Below, piece by piece: positions 1 through 7,175 of a stretch of 62,712 nt of DNA (positions within the stretch are counted from its first letter, which is position 1; each line of letters opens with the position of its first letter). The stretch is taken from positions 1-62,712 of the forward strand of contig JAJDTJ010000040.1 of the NCBI GenBank assembly GCA_022827225.1, read 5' to 3'. Source of the DNA: Candidatus Poribacteria bacterium (GTDB lineage: Bacteria; Poribacteria; WGA-4E; WGA-3G). The notes below the pieces were generated by a model that made no database searches, was not told where the DNA came from, and was given only the letters and a program-made list of their open reading frames with translations. Position numbers and translations under genes: made by a program.

Positions 1-61
1 GCCCGATTGAGATTAAAAGATCGTCACAAATCGTATAAAGTGCTACAATAGTCAAGTCCAT
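1..61 (-). CDS. IS982-like transposase, N-terminal 20 residues (partial)
   Basis: The ATG is at 61-59 on the minus strand, 6 bases after GGAGAA. The visible peptide MDLTIVALYTICDDLLISIG resembles the helical N-terminus of IS982-type DDE transposases (D-x-x-D-D-x-L pattern). The catalytic core is outside the window, so the family call rests on this short stretch and on the ACCC terminus. An identical copy runs off the other window edge. Confidence 0.6.
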   Translation of the reverse strand, partial: MDLTIVALYTICDDLLISIG

Positions 62-137
62 GGGGTTCTCCTTTTGTTTTTGCGTTAAAAACACTATAAA
101 GGATATCCCATGGATTTACAAGTGGCAACTTGGGTTA
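1..137 (-). mobile_element. Left end of an IS982-like insertion sequence (contig-edge copy 1)
   Basis: Positions 1-137 are an exact inverted copy of 62574-62710. Read on the minus strand the element begins ACCCAAGTTGCCACTTG at about 134-137. It continues through a ribosome-binding site (GGAGAA) into a transposase start at 59-61. IS982 elements are known to end in AC or ACCC. The exact outer boundary is uncertain by three bases because TAA next to ACCC is shared by both copies. The rest of the element lies off the window. Confidence 0.8.
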
Positions 138-1143
138 TAGTTACATTGAACATTCGTTCGTGTCCGTTGCGAAGAACTGTGATTTTTGATTCCTTACCGA
201 CTTGCGAGTCCGCGATCCACATTTTAAATTCAGCAGAATCCGCCACTTTTTTTCCGTTGTATCCAGTGATAATGTCGCCGCGTTGGAGTCCGCTAAGATG
301 CGCAGGCATGTTTCGTAAAACACGTAAAATACGAATTCCTTGTGGGACCTCTTCCATACCTATCCCAAGGTAGCCACGGATGATGCGTCCATTCGCGATC
401 AGTTGTGTCCCGATCTTTTCCACCAAGTTGCTTGAGATAGCGAACCCCGCACCTGCTCTGACAGCACTCGTAGCAGGCGTGTTGTCCTGCCGACGGATTA
501 ATGAGTTAATCCCTATAACTTCACCATGAATATTCAGCAACGGTCCTCCGCTGTTACCCACATTGATCCAAGCATCCGTTTGGATGAAATCCTGGTACCG
601 TACAATACCGCGGTCAGGAAGGAGTGAACGTCCTTTTCCACTCACGGTCCCAATCGTTACCGTGTGATTCAGTTGAAACGGGTTGCCGATAGCGATAGCA
701 AACTGCCCAACCTGTACCGTTTCCGAATTTGCCAAAGGAAGGACTGGAAGTTCTTCTGGGGCATCAATTTTTAAGACCGCGATATCCGTATTCGGGTCCG
801 AGCCGACTAATTCTGATTCAAGGACGCTTTTATCAAGCAACCGTACCTTAATAGTTGCTGCACCACGTATCACATGTTCATTTGTAAGGATGTAACCATC
901 CTTTGTAAAGATAAATCCCGAACCTTCTTGTCGGGAATATTTTCCTTCAACCCAGCGTTCATTACGCACGCTAACAATAGCAGGTATGCTACGTTTGGCA
1001 ACGCTCACGAACGCGTTTTCGATGGAACCCAACAGTTCAACACTTGTCGGCTGCTGTGTTGAGCCCCCACACGAAATAATAATAATGCTTACAGTGATAA
1101 CAAGAAGTAACAAACTCGGATAGACCAGAATATTTCTTTTCAT
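94..1143 (-). CDS. HtrA/DegP-like serine protease lipoprotein, C-terminus replaced by IS
   Basis: Trypsin-like periplasmic quality-control protease with one PDZ domain. Residues 1-25 are a lipoprotein signal (hydrophobic stretch, then ISC with Cys25), so the enzyme is probably membrane-anchored. The catalytic triad is visible: His90 in TNEHV, Asp120 in NTDIAVLK, Ser198 in GNSGGPL. A PDZ domain follows from about residue 255 (GYLGIGM...RGDIITGYNGK). The start is supported by AGGGGG 5 bases upstream and a promoter at 1209-1238. The last ~11 residues (VATCKSMGYPL) are read from the IS982-like element, so the native tail is lost just after the last PDZ strand. The protease and PDZ folds look complete, so activity may survive. 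Confidence in the family is high. Confidence 0.93.
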   Translation of the reverse strand: MKRNILVYPSLLLLVITVSIIIISCGGSTQQPTSVELLGSIENAFVSVAKRSIPAIVSVRNERWVEGKYSRQEGSGFIFTKDGYILTNEHVIRGAATIKVRLLDKSVLESELVGSDPNTDIAVLKIDAPEELPVLPLANSETVQVGQFAIAIGNPFQLNHTVTIGTVSGKGRSLLPDRGIVRYQDFIQTDAWINVGNSGGPLLNIHGEVIGINSLIRRQDNTPATSAVRAGAGFAISSNLVEKIGTQLIANGRIIRGYLGIGMEEVPQGIRILRVLRNMPAHLSGLQRGDIITGYNGKKVADSAEFKMWIADSQVGKESKITVLRNGHERMFNVTITQVATCKSMGYPL

Positions 1144-1208
1144 CGGATCCCCCTTTTGGTATAGTCAACCATTTTCCACGCTGCCTTTAGTCTACCTTTG
1201 TATAGTAT

Positions 1209-1238
1209 ATTTTAGCACAATTTTTCAAAGCATGTCAA
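1209..1238 (-). promoter_or_regulatory. Sigma-70-type promoter of the HtrA-like gene
   Basis: On the minus strand TTGACA (1238-1233) is followed by an 18-base spacer and TAAAAT (1214-1209), preceded by TG. It lies 66 bases upstream of the protease start. The remainder of the 1144-1460 gap shows no coding pattern. Confidence 0.6.
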
Positions 1239-1460
1239 AGTATTTTTCCGAAACGTCGCATTTTTGACTCCTTCTCTCTAACCTCGGCATTATTAGCATC
1301 TTCGGCAGTTATTATATCACATCATTTCATGGGAGTCCACATCTAATTTTTGTTCAATGCTAAAAAACTTGTGTTTTGATCGCTAATGTGGTATCGTATA
1401 AAAAACATTGGGAGAATCCTTGAGCTGGATAGGCATCCATAAAAGTCACCTTCCAAAACC

Positions 1461-3080
1461 TCACCGCAGAATCGCTAGCTTCTCCAAGTAGGTATACGTC
1501 TCACCTTTTGAAACAACCGAAATATGGCACATATAAATCCCCGGAGAGACAGCCAATCCGTAAGAGGTCTGCTGATTCCACCACGTGCGCCAGAGTGTTT
1601 GATCTAACCGATCCGCGACCCCTTCAATCCGTTTTATCAGGTTACCACCGGAATCATAGATGGCTATCCGCATTTCGGTTATAACCGCATTTGCCTCAAC
1701 CCGGAATTCAGTCAAACCGTTTGAACGGGTCGGATTCGGAAACACCACCACATCCCGCCACGCGAACGCTTGCGTCAAAATAGTGGACTTAACGATTGAA
1801 ACCGCACCCAGCGGATACCGCGCCACGACGTTAAGAACATTCTCTCCCGGTTTCAACGGCACGCGTGCCGTATAGGTCTGGGTCTCTCGATCTATAACTG
1901 CCGCTGTTTGACTCGGATGAACAATAATGTCAATCGGAAAATCTGATTGGAAGGTCCCTGTAATCTCTAATTCGCTCTCTCCAGTGGTTGCCGGGAGTTC
2001 TAATGTTAACTGTGGGACCTGCCGCATCGGATGAAACATGTCAGTGAGGAGACTGTCTATCGTAACCAGAACAAGCTGCGTAACCTTTCTCACCAAATTG
2101 AAATTCACCTTGTCGGCGGTATCAGCAGCGGTATGATAGAAAGGGTTGGCATCGTAACTTTGAGAGTCCCGCCACGGTGTCGAACTCTCGGTTAGCGTTA
2201 CGGCATTATAGCCACCATCCCAGAACGGTTTATGGGAAGAGATGTCCACGAACTCGTCTTGCGATCGACGAGTTTTTAAACCGATACCGTACCACGTGTT
2301 CGCAATAATGAGCGCCCGGGCTATCCATGATGAATCGTTATTCGTGACGATTTCAACGAGGTCGCTTTTCCAGTTGAAACCGAACATATCCAAGTTAAAA
2401 ACGGCAACGATGTTCTCGCGGGCTGATGCGGTGTCGGTATCACCATTTATCTTTACCGCAGAGGCATGCCGAACATACTGCCGACTGCCAAGAAAACCGA
2501 GTTCCTCACTCCCTAATGCCACAAATCGTAACTCGTGGTCGTATTCGTATTCGTAGCGACTTAAGAGAAACGCGATTTCCAGCAGGGCAGCGACACCTGT
2601 CCCGTTATTATTTGCACCCGGTGCCGTTGATGATAGCGGGTTCCAATTCGGATCGCGAATCGCTTGTGTGTCGTAATGCGCACAAATAATAAAGATACGC
2701 TTACTCGTCGAATTCGACCGTGGCGGTAGCGTGGCAACGACGTTTCTAATCCCGCCAAAAACCTGTTCACTTACCTGTAAGCGCTCGGAACGACGAAATT
2801 GACTCGTGATGTAGCGGACAGCATTCTTTGTCGCCTCTCGGTGGTGTGCACTACGTGTTCTGAGTGCTTGGAAACTGAGACCCGCCGCAACGTTCTCTTG
2901 TAAGGCGACGACCTGCGCTTCGAGGGCATCGGACTGCACCAGTGTGAGAAGCGCAGCGCCACGCTGCGAGACATTATCGCTTTCTTGTACCGCAACAGAT
3001 AACGGAAGACATAGAAGTATGAAAAGCACCGTATATTTTTCGATAGCGACTCGAAAGAAGTGTCTTAATTGTCTTGACAT
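1461..3080 (-). CDS. Secreted M28-family metallopeptidase with C-terminal FlgD/T9SS-like domain
   Basis: Predicted exported aminopeptidase-type enzyme of 539 residues. A signal peptide covers about residues 1-32. The M28 core shows the ligand motifs CAHYDTQ (His), EELGFLGSR (catalytic and ligand Glu pair), NLDMFGF (Asp) and YHTAADTADKV (His). The usual GADDN or GANDN motif carrying the bridging Asp reads GANNNGTG here, so that ligand appears to be Asn (see findings). After the peptidase comes an Ig-like segment. The last ~90 residues (VVVFPNP, then SPGIYMCHI, ending LEKLAILR) resemble FlgD-Ig or type IX secretion sorting domains. The gene stands alone on the minus strand. Certain of family; activity and export route uncertain. 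Confidence 0.88.
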   Translation of the reverse strand: MSRQLRHFFRVAIEKYTVLFILLCLPLSVAVQESDNVSQRGAALLTLVQSDALEAQVVALQENVAAGLSFQALRTRSAHHREATKNAVRYITSQFRRSERLQVSEQVFGGIRNVVATLPPRSNSTSKRIFIICAHYDTQAIRDPNWNPLSSTAPGANNNGTGVAALLEIAFLLSRYEYEYDHELRFVALGSEELGFLGSRQYVRHASAVKINGDTDTASARENIVAVFNLDMFGFNWKSDLVEIVTNNDSSWIARALIIANTWYGIGLKTRRSQDEFVDISSHKPFWDGGYNAVTLTESSTPWRDSQSYDANPFYHTAADTADKVNFNLVRKVTQLVLVTIDSLLTDMFHPMRQVPQLTLELPATTGESELEITGTFQSDFPIDIIVHPSQTAAVIDRETQTYTARVPLKPGENVLNVVARYPLGAVSIVKSTILTQAFAWRDVVVFPNPTRSNGLTEFRVEANAVITEMRIAIYDSGGNLIKRIEGVADRLDQTLWRTWWNQQTSYGLAVSPGIYMCHISVVSKGETYTYLEKLAILR

Positions 3081-3225
3081 AAGCGGGAAAATCTTGTATC
3101 CTATTTTAATTAATGGTTTCTCTGATTTTAACAGATTCTGTTCTCATTGTAAATAGGGATTGTGTGTATTGCCTGAAACCAACACTTGATAAGTTACGCA
3201 CACGACAACGGAAGTGGACAAAAAG

Positions 3226-4176
3226 ATGCCAGCAAATTTACCACCAACCTACTACAAACTCAAGCACGAACATGAAGCCGCTAAAACCGACGAGGAACGA
3301 TTGCGACTCTTAGAGGAGATGCTACGCATCATCCCGAAGCATAAAGGCTCAGAAAAGGTGGTTTCGGACCTCCGGCGCCGTATTGCCGCGCACAAACGGG
3401 CACCGTCAGAGAAAGGGAAAGGCTCCGGTAAGAGAAGTTATAGCGAGCATATTCCAAAACAGGGAGCCGGACAGATCGTTCTCTTCGGACCCCCGAATGG
3501 TGGAAAATCGCAGATACTCGCCAAATTTACCAACGCGAACGCCGAAGTCTCAGCAACGCCTTACACAACAACGACACCTATCGTCGGGATGCTCCGTTAT
3601 GAGAATATCCAATTCCAACTCATTGATACACCGTCCATTATGCCGGACTATGTTTTGCCGACCGTAATCACGCTTATCCGCAATGCCGATCTCGCACTCC
3701 CCGTTATAAGTCTCGCAAGCGACAATTTACTCGATGATCTTGACACGGTGATGCAAATCCTTAACGAAGTAGACGATGACCTATCAGCAGATGAACATCT
3801 TATCGTAGCAAACCAACTTGACGCTGGCGGCGCAGACGAGAGACTCGAAATCTTGAAAGAATTTTATGGAGAGACGTTCCAAATCTATCCGATCTCCGCT
3901 GAAACTCAGAACGGTAAAGCGGAATTAATGCAAGGACTCTATAAAGCATTGGAAATTTTGCGCGTTTATCCGAAAGCACCCGGTAAGGTCGTAGAACGCG
4001 ACGATCCGATTGTTCTGCCTATCGGTTCAACTGTCCTTGATGCTGCTGTCGGTTTACATAAGGATTTTGAAGAGTTCAAGTTCGCACGAATCTGGGGCCC
4101 CCAATGGCACGATGGGCAATCTGTCAGTCGCAATGATACCGTTTATGATGGAGACATTGTCGAATTTCATTTATAG
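3226..4176 (+). CDS. Obg/DRG-type GTPase with TGS domain
   Basis: Small P-loop GTPase of the DRG/Obg class, probably ribosome- or RNA-associated. The N-terminus (MPANLPPTYY) opens a helical region rich in charged residues that ends near an IPKHKG motif, as in DRG-like bacterial proteins. That match is why I start at the ATG at 3226 rather than the in-frame GTG at 3214. The G domain has Walker A GPPNGGKS, a switch region with TTTTP, and DTPS at G3. G4 reads NQLD in place of NKxD, which may alter guanine specificity. The C-terminal ~65 residues (VLPIGSTVLDAAVGLHKDF onward) form a TGS domain. No partner gene is adjacent. Confidence 0.9.
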   Translation: MPANLPPTYYKLKHEHEAAKTDEERLRLLEEMLRIIPKHKGSEKVVSDLRRRIAAHKRAPSEKGKGSGKRSYSEHIPKQGAGQIVLFGPPNGGKSQILAKFTNANAEVSATPYTTTTPIVGMLRYENIQFQLIDTPSIMPDYVLPTVITLIRNADLALPVISLASDNLLDDLDTVMQILNEVDDDLSADEHLIVANQLDAGGADERLEILKEFYGETFQIYPISAETQNGKAELMQGLYKALEILRVYPKAPGKVVERDDPIVLPIGSTVLDAAVGLHKDFEEFKFARIWGPQWHDGQSVSRNDTVYDGDIVEFHL

Positions 4177-4191
4177 CTATGGAGGTAGACT

Positions 4192-4278
4192 ATGTTAATC
4201 AAAATTCAAAAATCAGAAAATGGCGAGGAAATTTGCTTTACGAAGGATATTCTCGAAGCGGCACAGATGAGCATATAA
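4192..4278 (+). pseudogene. MazE/AbrB-like antitoxin N-terminal fragment
   Basis: A 28-codon reading frame starts at an ATG 7 bases after GGAGGT. It reads MLIKIQKSENGEE and then FTKDILEAAQ. This matches the first beta-strand and loop of MazE/AbrB swapped-hairpin antitoxins (usual form MLVKIQKWGNSQG...PKxILE), but the conserved WGNSQG core has decayed and the stop comes after the first helix. No MazF-like toxin lies nearby. Probably an antitoxin relic, although the intact RBS means a micropeptide may still be made. Confidence 0.5.
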
Positions 4279-4307
4279 ACTGAAGAACGCCTCTATGGGT
4301 TGATACA

Positions 4308-5873
4308 ATGAAAAATAAAAAAACGTCAGTATATCTAATATATTCGCTCCTTATCCATTTGGTATTGGTGTTGGTCGTATGGTGGTTAATACCCAAACCG
4401 GAGCCGCAGGACCGATTCTATGACAAAATAGAAATTTCTATACTGAATTTCAAACGCGCGCCTGTTCCGAAGCCACGTCCCTTTATAGAATCGCCAGCCC
4501 CTATCGTCGCAGAAAAAATAAAACCGCCCTCACCACCGAAACCGAAAGCCGCTGCAAACGGGACATGGCATCTGGCGGAACAAGACACAGCAGTGCTCAA
4601 AACCGAAACACGTAAACAAGACAGGGCCAATCACACATCAGAGATCGGTAACAGATTGTCACATTCAGATACTGTCAGTCGGAAACCTACGTATACACCT
4701 GATAATTTGCTATCAGTGAACGCACTCACGCAACCGATAGCTGCACAACCAAAGGCAGCCAAAGCGGACTATGTAGCCCCCCAAGGCGAAACGAGACAGA
4801 TTGCTTTAGAGGCAGAAGACAGTTTGAACAATTTTGGTGCCTCGCCAGCAGTCGATGCCCCCGCGATTCACTACGGAAGTAAGCGCGGTGATGCGCTCCG
4901 AGTAACAAGCATAGGCAATTCTTGGGGGGGCGGCAGCACCTCTGGCGGAGGCGGTGTCGGCGGCGCTTTTGTCTACATGATGAAGGATATTGCCAATACA
5001 CTCGCAGAAGCCACTACAGCGAAGAAAGTTGATATTATTTTCGTGCTTGACGAAACCGCGAGTATGGTCGATAACATCCGCGGTATCCGTGCCTATGTCG
5101 ATTTCCTCTTTGAAACTATGGAGCGAGAAGGAAAGGATACCACTTTCGGGTTAGTGACATTCACAGATACAACAAAAAAGTATGGACGCACGGACGACCT
5201 CGGAACCTTCAAGAACTGGCTTTTCAAAATCGGTGTTGATGGCGGCGGCGATATCGCCGAAGCCGGATTAGACGGACTCATGACCGCAGTGAAGGAGACC
5301 AAGTTCCGACGAGGCGCACAACGTTTCATTGTCCTCGCAAGCGACGGCGCATTCCATGACGCAGATTATGACGGAAGGTCTCCCTATAGCCTTGACGAGG
5401 TGATTGAAACATTACAAAAAGAACGCGTACGCGTCGATGTTATCGGTATAGATTACCTCCCAATCCGCCAGATCGCCTTAGCGACCGGCGGAACCTGGCG
5501 AGCAATCCCCGGTAGAGGATACCTCGAATATGTACCGCCATTAACATTGACCGTGAAACTGTTCTCGAAGTTAGGGACGCTCGGATTTGGAAACGGACGC
5601 GTTGATGATAAAATTACTGTCCACATTAATAACCCACCGCGTCCGAAGCAGCTAACATTAACATGGAAAGTACTCAACCCCATAGGAGAGAGATGCTACG
5701 GACCCCTCACAGAAACGAAAACAATCCCTAATGACGGTTCAACACAGGTAGAATTGACACCTGTCATTAATACCGAAGGCTTTCAGGCGATGCAAGGCGA
5801 TTATACGATTATCTATCGCCTTGAGAACGAACACGGACATCAGAGTATCTTACGGCGTACCTTAACGTTCTAA
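4308..5873 (+). CDS. Membrane-anchored von Willebrand factor A domain protein
   Basis: 521 residues. One transmembrane helix at about 8-27 is followed by a proline-rich stretch (about 52-80, many PKP and PSPP) like the periplasmic spacer of TonB-type proteins, then a low-complexity linker and a Gly-rich patch (about 207-219). The VWA domain starts near 240 with the MIDAS motif D248-E-T-A-S252, a DxTxS variant of DxSxS. Downstream motifs include GLVTFTDT and VLASDGAFHD. The C-terminal ~110 residues are beta-rich. It probably senses or scaffolds in the periplasm through metal-dependent binding. No MoxR ATPase or BatA-like partner is next to it, so the system it serves cannot be named. Confidence 0.85.
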   Translation: MKNKKTSVYLIYSLLIHLVLVLVVWWLIPKPEPQDRFYDKIEISILNFKRAPVPKPRPFIESPAPIVAEKIKPPSPPKPKAAANGTWHLAEQDTAVLKTETRKQDRANHTSEIGNRLSHSDTVSRKPTYTPDNLLSVNALTQPIAAQPKAAKADYVAPQGETRQIALEAEDSLNNFGASPAVDAPAIHYGSKRGDALRVTSIGNSWGGGSTSGGGGVGGAFVYMMKDIANTLAEATTAKKVDIIFVLDETASMVDNIRGIRAYVDFLFETMEREGKDTTFGLVTFTDTTKKYGRTDDLGTFKNWLFKIGVDGGGDIAEAGLDGLMTAVKETKFRRGAQRFIVLASDGAFHDADYDGRSPYSLDEVIETLQKERVRVDVIGIDYLPIRQIALATGGTWRAIPGRGYLEYVPPLTLTVKLFSKLGTLGFGNGRVDDKITVHINNPPRPKQLTLTWKVLNPIGERCYGPLTETKTIPNDGSTQVELTPVINTEGFQAMQGDYTIIYRLENEHGHQSILRRTLTF

Positions 5874-5901
5874 TCCACGGAAGGGCGATTTAGATTCTAT
5901 T

Positions 5902-7098
5902 ATGAAAGATATGATTTTTGAGCAGTGCCGCCATCATTTTAACGATATTGTTGCTATCCGACGTGATATTCACCAGTACCCTGAATTGGGATTTGATGTG
6001 CATCGCACGGCAGGGATCGCTGCTGACGCACTTCATGCACTCGGTATACCCGTCAAAACCGGTATCGGTAGAACAGGCGTTGTCGGTGATTTGGAGACCC
6101 CCGGGGCATCAAAACGTATCGCATTGCGAGCAGATATGGATGCACTCCCGATTCAGGAGATGACAGATGTACCGTATAAGTCGAAAATTGACGGTAAAGC
6201 ACACCTCTGCGGACACGATGCACACACGGCTATGCTGATTGGAACAGCGCGAATCCTGTCGGAACTCCGAAACGATCTCAAAACGCATGTCCGGTTTATT
6301 TTCCAACCGAGTGAAGAAGCGGCACCGGGGGGCGCACCAGCGATGATAGCGGACGGCGCGTTGGATGATGTGGACGAGATATATGGGATACACGTCTTTC
6401 CGCTCTATGCCGTTGGTGAATACGCTACCTGCACGGGACCGATGCTTGCACAATCTGATACTTTTCAGATTACACTCACCGGCAGAGGCGGACACGCGGC
6501 GTTTCCACATCTCACCGTTGATCCTATCGTTATCGGCGCGCAATTTGTAACCGCACTGCAGTCAATTATCTCCAGAAATGTTGATCCTTTAGATTCAGCC
6601 GTCGTCACTGTCACACAGCTACATGGTGGGGATGCTAACTTGCAGGAAGGACTTGCAGGTGCAGCACTTAATGTTATCCCGCCGAATGTCCTGATCGGTG
6701 GCACAGTGCGTACGCTCCAAAAATCCGTTCAGAAACGGGTCCGAGAGCAGATCGAACGCCTCATTGCTGGATTCGCGAATGCCAACGATGCGACCTATAC
6801 ATTTGACTATCAAGACGGCTATCCGGTGACATATAACCATGAACCGTGTGTTAAAACAGCATTATCTGCTGCCGGAGAACTCGTTGAAGAAGACAACCTC
6901 ATATTTCCGGTCCCGCCAGTGCTTGGCGGCGAGGACTTCGGTTACTACTCACAAGAAATCCCCGCCTGCTTTGTGATGGTAGGCGCAGGGAACCAGGAAA
7001 AAGGTATTGTCAACATGTGTCATCATCCGCAATTTGATATTGACGAAACCTCCATGATTTATGGCATGGCGTTGTTCGTCAGTCTTGCGACACTTTAA
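5902..7098 (+). CDS. M20-family amidohydrolase (N-acyl amino acid / hippurate hydrolase type)
   Basis: Cytosolic di-metal amidohydrolase expected to split N-acylated amino acids into acid and amino acid. It has the full M20D motif set: RADMDALPI, CGHDAH (Cys103, His105), FQPSEEAAPGG (catalytic Glu about 138-139), GIHVFP, a dimerisation lid with GRGGHAAFPH, and GGEDFGYY near the end. Length of 398 residues is typical. It follows the VWA gene by 28 bases on the same strand and could be co-transcribed, but no functional link is evident. The exact acyl substrate cannot be read from sequence. Confidence 0.93.
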   Translation: MKDMIFEQCRHHFNDIVAIRRDIHQYPELGFDVHRTAGIAADALHALGIPVKTGIGRTGVVGDLETPGASKRIALRADMDALPIQEMTDVPYKSKIDGKAHLCGHDAHTAMLIGTARILSELRNDLKTHVRFIFQPSEEAAPGGAPAMIADGALDDVDEIYGIHVFPLYAVGEYATCTGPMLAQSDTFQITLTGRGGHAAFPHLTVDPIVIGAQFVTALQSIISRNVDPLDSAVVTVTQLHGGDANLQEGLAGAALNVIPPNVLIGGTVRTLQKSVQKRVREQIERLIAGFANANDATYTFDYQDGYPVTYNHEPCVKTALSAAGELVEEDNLIFPVPPVLGGEDFGYYSQEIPACFVMVGAGNQEKGIVNMCHHPQFDIDETSMIYGMALFVSLATL

Positions 7099-7109
7099 AA
7101 CAATTGTTA

Positions 7110-7128
7110 CACAAACTGTTAGTTTGTG
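7110..7128. repeat. CACAAACT-AGTTTGTG hairpin repeat
   Basis: Perfect 8-bp stem with loop GTT, just after the M20 gene. It belongs to a hairpin family also found at 32510, 42337, 48485, 48752, 50534 and, degenerate, at 53798. An open frame for the TPR gene extends into it, but the better start lies downstream. Confidence 0.7.
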
Positions 7129-7175
7129 TTGTATGGTTACACCATTACCTATCAGACTTGAACAGGGACAATTCT

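Noticed and set aside
1144..1460. tRNA or other small RNA genes in the long gaps
   Set aside because: I looked for acceptor-stem pairing with a TTCRA loop and a CCA end in the gaps over 300 bases and found none by eye; a tRNAscan-SE run would settle it.
7104..7175. N-terminal extension of the TPR protein from 7104
   Set aside because: It translates a CACAAACT hairpin repeat and would hide the signal peptide that starts at 7176.
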